Positions 58,344 through 64,000 of a stretch of DNA of 64,000 nucleotides are shown piece by piece. The translations under genes and the position numbers were made by a program. The stretch is taken from positions 7,109,501 to 7,173,500 of the forward strand of contig BSBM01000870.1 in assembly GCA_027924585.1 (NCBI GenBank), given 5' to 3'. The stretch is from Larix kaempferi. Its lineage: Eukaryota > Streptophyta > Pinopsida > Pinales > Pinaceae. The notes under the pieces were generated by a model. The model was not told the origin of the DNA. It saw nothing but the letters and a program-made list of their open reading frames with translations, and did not search any database. Within the stretch, counting starts at the first letter, position 1; each line of letters starts with the position of its first letter.

Positions 58344-58489
58344 ATGGTTTGAGTCGTGGGCAGTGACAAAAAACTAGAGTTTGATCATCATTGTAAGGAA
58401 CAGGTTAAGTTGAAAACACAGATACATTTACAATTATTATCATAATGTAAGTACTGAGTAAATTGTTAAACTAGAAAATAGAGACAATT

Positions 58490-59119
58490 CGCCTAACTTT
58501 ATTTTTCCATTCTCATTTTGTTGATCTGCGTTTTGCTTTGTTTGTTCTTCTCCTTCTTCTGTCGTCATTTCATCATTTCGTACGTTTTGATTTATTTGTT
58601 GTTCTGCAAACTGATTTTTTTGTTCTTCCAATTGCTTCAACTTTCTCTCTCGATATGCTCTTTGTCGATCAATTTTTCCTTTTCTTTGTTCTTCTCGTTC
58701 TTCTGCTGTCAATTTGCCTAACTTTTTTTTTATTTTCTTTTTGTTGATTTGTGTTTTGTTTTGTTTGATCTTCTCCTTCTTCTGACGTCATTTCACCATT
58801 TCGTACATTTTGATTTATTTGTTGTTCTGCAACTTGATTTCTTTGTTCTGCAACTTGATTTCTTTGTTCTTCCAACTGCTCCAACTTTCTCTCTCGATAC
58901 ACTCTTTGTCGATCCACGTTTCATTTTCTTTGTTCCTCTCGTTCTTCTGCTGTCAATTCATCTAACTTTCTTTTTTGATATTCTTTATTCCTATCTTTGT
59001 TTCGTTTTCTTCGTTCTTCTAGTTCTTCTACTATCATTTCGTCCAACTTCCTTTTTCGAAATTCTTTTTGGTCTTCTGCTTTTCATTTCAAGTCTTCTTC
59101 TCGTTCTTGTGTTGTCATT
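58490..59119 (-). pseudogene. Charged repeat-peptide ORF, monomer 4
   Basis: Open minus stretches 58440-58712 and 58669-58917 overlap in two frames. TSEEGEDQTKQN replaces TAEEGEDQTKQN, a variant shared with monomer 6. Confidence 0.5.
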
Positions 59120-60373
59120 GAAATCAATGCGTCCATACATTGAAATCAATGCATCCATACACTGAGATCTATGTGTCCATACACTAAAAGCAATGCGTCC
59201 ATAGAAAAACATCTACACTGAAAAATATGCAATAAAAAACCCCATACACTGAAATCTATGCGTCCATTCACTGAAATGAATGTGTCCATACACTGAAATC
59301 AATGCGTCCACAGAATAACATCTACGCTGAAAAATATGTAATAGAAAACCCCATACACTAAAATCTATGCGTCCATACAGTAAAATCAATGTGTCCACAG
59401 AATAATATCTACATTGCAAAATATACAATAAAAAGACCCAATACACTGAAATCTATGCAAGTATAAAACTCACTTTACATGATAATGAAATTCAATTTAT
59501 TTACGAAATTCTATATTTTAAAAAAAAGTAGGTGATCTGGGAGGATTGAACCTTGGACATCACACCCACTATCCCAACACCCTTACCACTATACCACGTC
59601 TAGCTCTTATTATACATAGTAAAAAACTTATATACTTATATGTAAATATTAATATATATTTTAATAGGTGGACGAAGGGAGGGACGAGTGCGAGCTACAC
59701 CGAAAATTATGCACTAAAAAAACCCCATACACTAAAATCTATGCATCCATACACTGAAATCAATGAGTCCACAGAATAACATCTACACGGAAAAAAAATG
59801 CAATAAAAAGACCCCATACACCGAAATCTATGCAAGTCTAAAACTCACTTTATATGAAATTCAATATATTTATGAAATTCTATATTTTTTTTTTTAAAGT
59901 AGGTGATATGTGATGATTGAACCTTGGACCTCACACCGATTATCCCAACACCCTTACCACTATACCACATGTAGTTCTTATTTTACAATGTAAAGAACTT
60001 ATATACTTATATGTAAAAATTAATAAATATTTTAATTTAAATATAAATATAAATTAAATGTTAATTTAAATTTAAATATAAATTTAAATTCAATATAATA
60101 ATATTGTTTTTTAAATGTGTATGTGTATTCATAAAATAAGTAATTATATATTTCTGCTTTTTTGTAGCTACTTTATATAAGCACGTTTTTGTATTGGTCG
60201 ATCTTTGAGTCATGATGATCGGATAGTTTTGGATGAACAGTTTGTTTTTAGTTTTCTGTGTGGAAGCTGAAAGACATGATTTAGAAAAGATCAGATATGT
60301 TTTTGTACTTTTTGATTTCCTCAAAATAACAAAAGTACATTTTTTTTTCTCAAAAAAAAAAGTAATATATCAT

Positions 60374-60404
<31 letters not shown>

Positions 60405-60879
60405 TATATATATATTGAAATTTCATTTCAATCATTTCTAAAAAAACTTTGCTTCTCATTCAAACATACAATATAAGTCAAAAATATTTAATTTTATGTC
60501 TAAATAATTGTTTTTTACATAGATTTAATTTGCTATCTAATTAATTTTTTTTTACATATGTAAATTTTAATAATAACCTTGATATGAATTAAATTATGTA
60601 TTGAACTTGTGAATGTTGAAATTTGGCATTTACCTTTTCTTGTAAAAAATAAAATTTATAATACATAATTATTTTGAACACCCCTGATTCTACTTTCACA
60701 CAAATTAATATTGTGTCAATTTTAAATTGACGAAATGAAAATCGTGTAACATTATAACTATAATGATAACATGATTGATAATGTTCAATCAGTATTTATA
60801 TATTAATTCTAGGATCATGTAACATTGTAGTTATAATGATAACATTATTGATAATGCTCAATCAATTCTTGTATACCAC

Positions 60880-61046
60880 CCTAGATCCAAATCCTAGGCT
60901 CTATCAAGCACCGAGAGGGATCCAATCTCACCAGCTGCAAACCTCTCCTCGAAAAGCTCCTTGAGTGCAATACCTGAGAAGAGGTTTGCACCTCGGGAGA
61001 TTTGATCCCTCTCGTCACTTGATAGAGCCTAGGATTTGGATCTAGG
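60880..61046. repeat. Hairpin of monomer 5
   Basis: Same symmetry; nearly identical to monomer 3. Confidence 0.85.
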
Positions 61047-61192
61047 TTGGTTTGAGTCGTGGGTAGTGACAAAAAACTAGAGTTTGATCATCATTGTAAG
61101 GAACAGGTTAAGTTGAAAACACAGATACATTTACAATTATTATCATAATGTAAGTACTAAGTCAATTGTTAAACTAGAAAATAGATAAAATT

Positions 61193-61821
61193 CGCCTAAC
61201 TTTATTTTTCCATTCTCATTTTGTTGATCTGCATTTTGTTTTGTTTGTTCTTCTCCTTCTTCTGCCGTCATTTCATCATTTCGTACGTTTTGATTTATTT
61301 GTTGTTCTGCAAACTGATTTTTTTGTTCTTCCAATTGCTTCAACTTTCTCTCTCGATATGCTCTTTGTCGATCAATGTTTCGTTTTCTTTGTTCTTCTCG
61401 TTCTTCTGCTGTCAATTTGCCTAACTTTTTATTTTATTTTCTTTTTGTTGATTTGTGTTTTGTTTTGTTTGATCTTCTCCTTCTTCTGCCGTCATTTCGC
61501 CATTTCGTACATTTTGATTTATTTGTTGTTCTGCAACTTGATTTCTTTGTTCTGCAACTTGATTTCTTTGTTCTTCCAACTGCTTCAACTTTCTCTCTCG
61601 ATACACTCTTTGTCGATCCACGTTTCATTTTCTTTGTTCCTCTCGTTCTTCTGTTGTCAATTCATCTAACTTTCTTTTTCGATATTCTTTTTTCCTATCT
61701 TTGTTTCGTTTTCTTCGTTCTTCTAGTTCTTCTACTATCATTTCGTCCAACTTCCTTTTTCGAAATTATTTTTGGTCTTCTGCTTTTCATTTCAAGTCTT
61801 CTTCTCGTTCTTTTGTTGTCA
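61193..61821 (-). pseudogene. Charged repeat-peptide ORF, monomer 5
   Basis: Open minus stretches 61143-61415 (MTAEEREEQRKRNIDRQRAY onward) and 61421-61621. It keeps Arg (CGA) where most monomers have a TGA stop or a changed codon. Confidence 0.5.
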
Positions 61822-62756
61822 CTGAAATCAATGCGTCCATACACTGAAATCAATGCGTCCATACACTGAGATCTATGTGTCCATACACTAAAAGCAATGC
61901 GTCCATAGAAAAACATCTACACTGAAAAATATGCAATAAAAAACCCCATACACTGAAATCTATGCGTCCATTCACTGAAATCAATGTGTCCATACACTGA
62001 AATCAATGCGTCCACAAAATAACATCTACGCTGAAAAATATGTAATAAAAAACCCCATACACTAAAATCTATGCGTCCATACATTAAAATCAATGTGTCC
62101 ACAGAATAATATCTATACTGCAAAATATACTAAAAAAAGACCCAATACACTGAAATCTATGCAAGTATAAAACTCACTTTACATGATAATGAAATATAAT
62201 TTATTTACGAAATTCTTTATTTAAAAAAAAATTAGGTGATCTGGGAGGATTGAACCTTGGACATCACACCCACTATCCCAACACCCTTACCACTATACCA
62301 CATGTAGTTCTTATTATACATAGTAAAGAACTTATATACTTATATGTAAATATTAATATATTTTTTAATAGGTGGACGAAGGGAGGGATGGGTGCGAGCT
62401 ACACCGAAAATTATGCACTAAAAAAACCCCATACACTAAAATCTATGTATCCATACACTGAAATCAATGTGTCCACAGAATAACATCTACACGGAAAAAA
62501 ATGGAATAAGAAGACCCCATACACCGAAATCTATGCAAGTCTAAAACTCACTTTACATGAAATTCAATATATTTATGAAATTCTATATTTTTTTTAAAAA
62601 GTAGGTGATCTATGATGATTGAAACTTGGACCTCACACCGATTATCCCAACACCCTTACCACTATACCACATGTAGTTCTTATTATACAATGTAAAGAAC
62701 TTTGATACTTATATGTAAAAATTAATATATATTTAAATTTAAATTTAAATATAAAT

Positions 62757-64000
62757 TCAATATAATAATATTGTTTTTTAAATTTGTATGTGTATTCATA
62801 AAATAAGTAATAATATATTTCTGCTTTTTTGTAGCTGCTTTATATAAGCACGTTTTTGTATTGGTCGATCTTTGAGTCATGATGATTGGATAGTTTTGGA
62901 TGAACAATTTGTTTTTAGTTTTCTGTGTGGAAGTTGAAAGACATGATCTAGAAAAGATCAAATATCTTTTTGTACTTTTTGATTTCCTCGAAATAACAAA
63001 AGTATGTTTTTTTTTTCTCTGAAAAAAAAAAGTAAGATATCATTATATATATATATATATATATATATTTAGTTTATATTATATATATATTTAGTTTATG
63101 ACAAAAAACTAGAGTTTGATCATCATTGTAAGGAACAGGTTAAGTTGAAAACACAGATACATTTACAATTATTATCATAATGTAAGTACTGAGTAAATTG
63201 TTAAACTAGAAAATAGAGACAATTCGCCTAACTTTATTTTTCCATTCTCATTTTGTTGATCTGCGTTTTGTTTTGTTTGTTCTTCTCCTTCTTCTGCCGT
63301 CATTTCATCATTTCGTACGTTTTGATTTATTTGTTGTTCTGCAAACTGATTTTTTTGTTCTTCCAATTGCTTCAACTTTCTCTCTCGATATGCTCTTTGT
63401 CGATCAATTTTTCCTTTTCTTTGTTCTTCTCGTTCTTCTGCGGTCAATTTGCCTAACTTTTTTTTATTTTCTTTTTGTTGATTTGTGTTTTGTTTTGTTT
63501 GATCTTCTCCTTCTTCTGACGTCATTTCGCCATTTCGTACATTTTGATTTCTTTGTTCTTCCAACTGCTTCAACTTTCTCTCTCGATACACTCTTTGTCG
63601 ATCCACGTTTCATTTTCTTTGTTCCTCTCGTTCTTCTGCTGTCAATTCATCTAACTTTATTTTTTGATATTCTTTATTCCTATCTTTGTTTCGTTTTCTT
63701 CGTTCTTCTAGTTCTTCTACTATCATTTCGTCCAACTTCCTTTTTCGAAATTCTTTTTGGTCTTCTGCTTTTCATTTCAAGTCTTCTTCTCGTTCTTTTG
63801 TTGTCACTGAAATCAATGCGTCCATACACTGAAATCAATGCGTCCATACACTGAGATCTATGTGTCCATACACTAAAAGCAATGCATCCATAGAAAAACA
63901 TCTACACTGAAAAATATGCAATAAAAAACCCCATACACTGAAATCTATGCGTCCATTCACTGAAATCAATGTGTCCATACACTGAAATCAATGCGTCCAC
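62757..64000. repeat. Array monomer 6 (internally deleted, cut by window edge)
   Basis: The AT tract joins directly to GACAAAAAACTAGAG at about 63099, so roughly 660 bp present in other monomers, including the hairpin, is missing. Charged ORF 63224-63806. The window ends inside the minisatellite. Confidence 0.9.
63224..63806 (-). pseudogene. Charged repeat-peptide ORF, monomer 6 (longest open copy)
   Basis: 143 codons open (63175-63606), spanning two ~70-residue blocks in one frame, because the T-run has a frame-keeping length here and the RNQVAEQ/AEQQI part is deleted in frame. The upstream (N-terminal) side is still closed by a TGA between RK and NVDRQR-type sequence. Confidence 0.55.

Larger units (their letters stand above)
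57351..60089. repeat. Array monomer 4
   Basis: Hairpin 58177-58343; charged ORF 58490-59119; tRNA-like modules 59530-59608 and 59901-59979. It shares ACTGAGTAAATTG and GACGTCATTTC with monomer 6. Confidence 0.9.
60090..62756. repeat. Array monomer 5
   Basis: Hairpin 60880-61046; charged ORF 61193-61821; tRNA-like modules 62234-62312 and 62603-62681. Very close to monomer 3 at an offset of 5406 bp. Confidence 0.9.
49196..64000. repeat. Tandem array of a ~2.7-kb complex satellite, six monomers, open to the right
   Basis: Phase was fixed on the TATGTGTATTCATAAAATAAG anchor at about 49221, 51927, 54701, 57376, 60115 and 62782, giving monomers of 2706, 2774, 2675, 2739 and 2667 bp and one cut by the window edge. 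Module order (plus): AT microsatellite, unique AT-rich part, ~167-bp hairpin, charged-peptide ORF (minus strand), 22-bp minisatellite, tRNA-like module a, minisatellite, tRNA-like module b. Monomers 2/4 and 3/5 (and 4/6) share private variants, so a ~5.4-kb dimer is the higher-order unit. Confidence 0.95.

Noticed and set aside
51326-62681. tRNA-like sequences as functional tRNA genes.
   Set aside because: A and B boxes are recognisable but the T-stem, acceptor stem and anticodon stem do not pair, and the B box is one base short.
53145-63854. Long plus-strand open frames (e.g. 53145-53753, 63273-63854) rich in Leu/Phe that look like membrane proteins.
   Set aside because: They are exact antisense of the Glu/Lys/Arg/Gln-rich ORF. 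A peptide with almost no Leu or Ser codons of the TTA/CTA/TCA kind leaves its complement without stops, so the hydrophobic reading is a by-product.
49196-64000. CRISPR-like array because of regular repeats.
   Set aside because: The context is eukaryotic, the 22-bp minisatellite lacks unique spacers of constant length, and no cas-like gene is present.

Overview
The window looks like nuclear DNA of a land plant with a large, repeat-rich genome. The evidence is LTR retrotransposons of plant Ty3/Gypsy types, 5-bp target-site duplications, nested insertions, solo repeat relics, AT-rich intergenic DNA, and stop codons that mostly look like decayed methylated CAG/CGA codons. The two large Gypsy elements remind me of gymnosperm families, but that is recollection and not proof. 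I see no complete host gene.

Layout. (1) 1-15,162 holds a huge Gypsy element, E1, on the minus strand. From high to low coordinates it has a right LTR of about 5.6 kb that itself contains a ~1,000-codon ORF, a primer-binding site, gag, protease, an archaeal-type RNase H, RT/RNase H/integrase, and the inner 2.3 kb of the left LTR, whose remainder lies outside the window. (2) 15,158-23,177 is a mosaic of dispersed repeats, here named R1 (GGTCGACC-palindrome family), R2 (TATA-bearing family) and R3 (GC-palindrome family), with a near-perfect 299-bp hairpin and several minisatellites. (3) 23,178-35,343 is a second complete but decayed Gypsy element, E2 (minus strand), with TSD GTATC. It is inserted in an inverted R2 copy and carries a second gag-like domain between protease and RT plus an extra coiled-coil ORF after integrase. 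(4) 35,344-39,203 is again R1/R2/R3 with one unidentified coding fragment. (5) 39,204-43,084 is a short chromovirus-like element, E3 (plus strand), with TSD TAATG; it has lost RT and most of integrase and is nested in another R2 copy. (6) 43,085-49,195 holds more R1/R3 copies and a degenerate retroposed coding sequence ending in poly(A). (7) 49,196-64,000 (open to the right) is a tandem array of a ~2.7-kb monomer, six copies seen.

The tandem array is the most unusual region. Each ~2.7-kb monomer combines an AT microsatellite, a ~167-bp hairpin, a minus-strand open stretch encoding a highly charged repeated peptide (EREEQRK / RQRAYRERKLKQLEEQ blocks), a 22-bp minisatellite and two tRNA-like (A box/B box) modules. 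Monomers 2 and 4, and 3 and 5, resemble each other more than their neighbours, so the array has a ~5.4-kb higher-order period. The last monomer lacks ~660 bp including the hairpin.

The elements work, or once worked, as retrotransposons: LTR TATA boxes drive a genomic RNA, Gag packages it, and Pol (protease, RT, RNase H, integrase) copies and inserts it. All three are broken now. Insertion order can be read from the nesting: R2 copies came first, then E2 and E3 into them; E1 landed in R1-type DNA.
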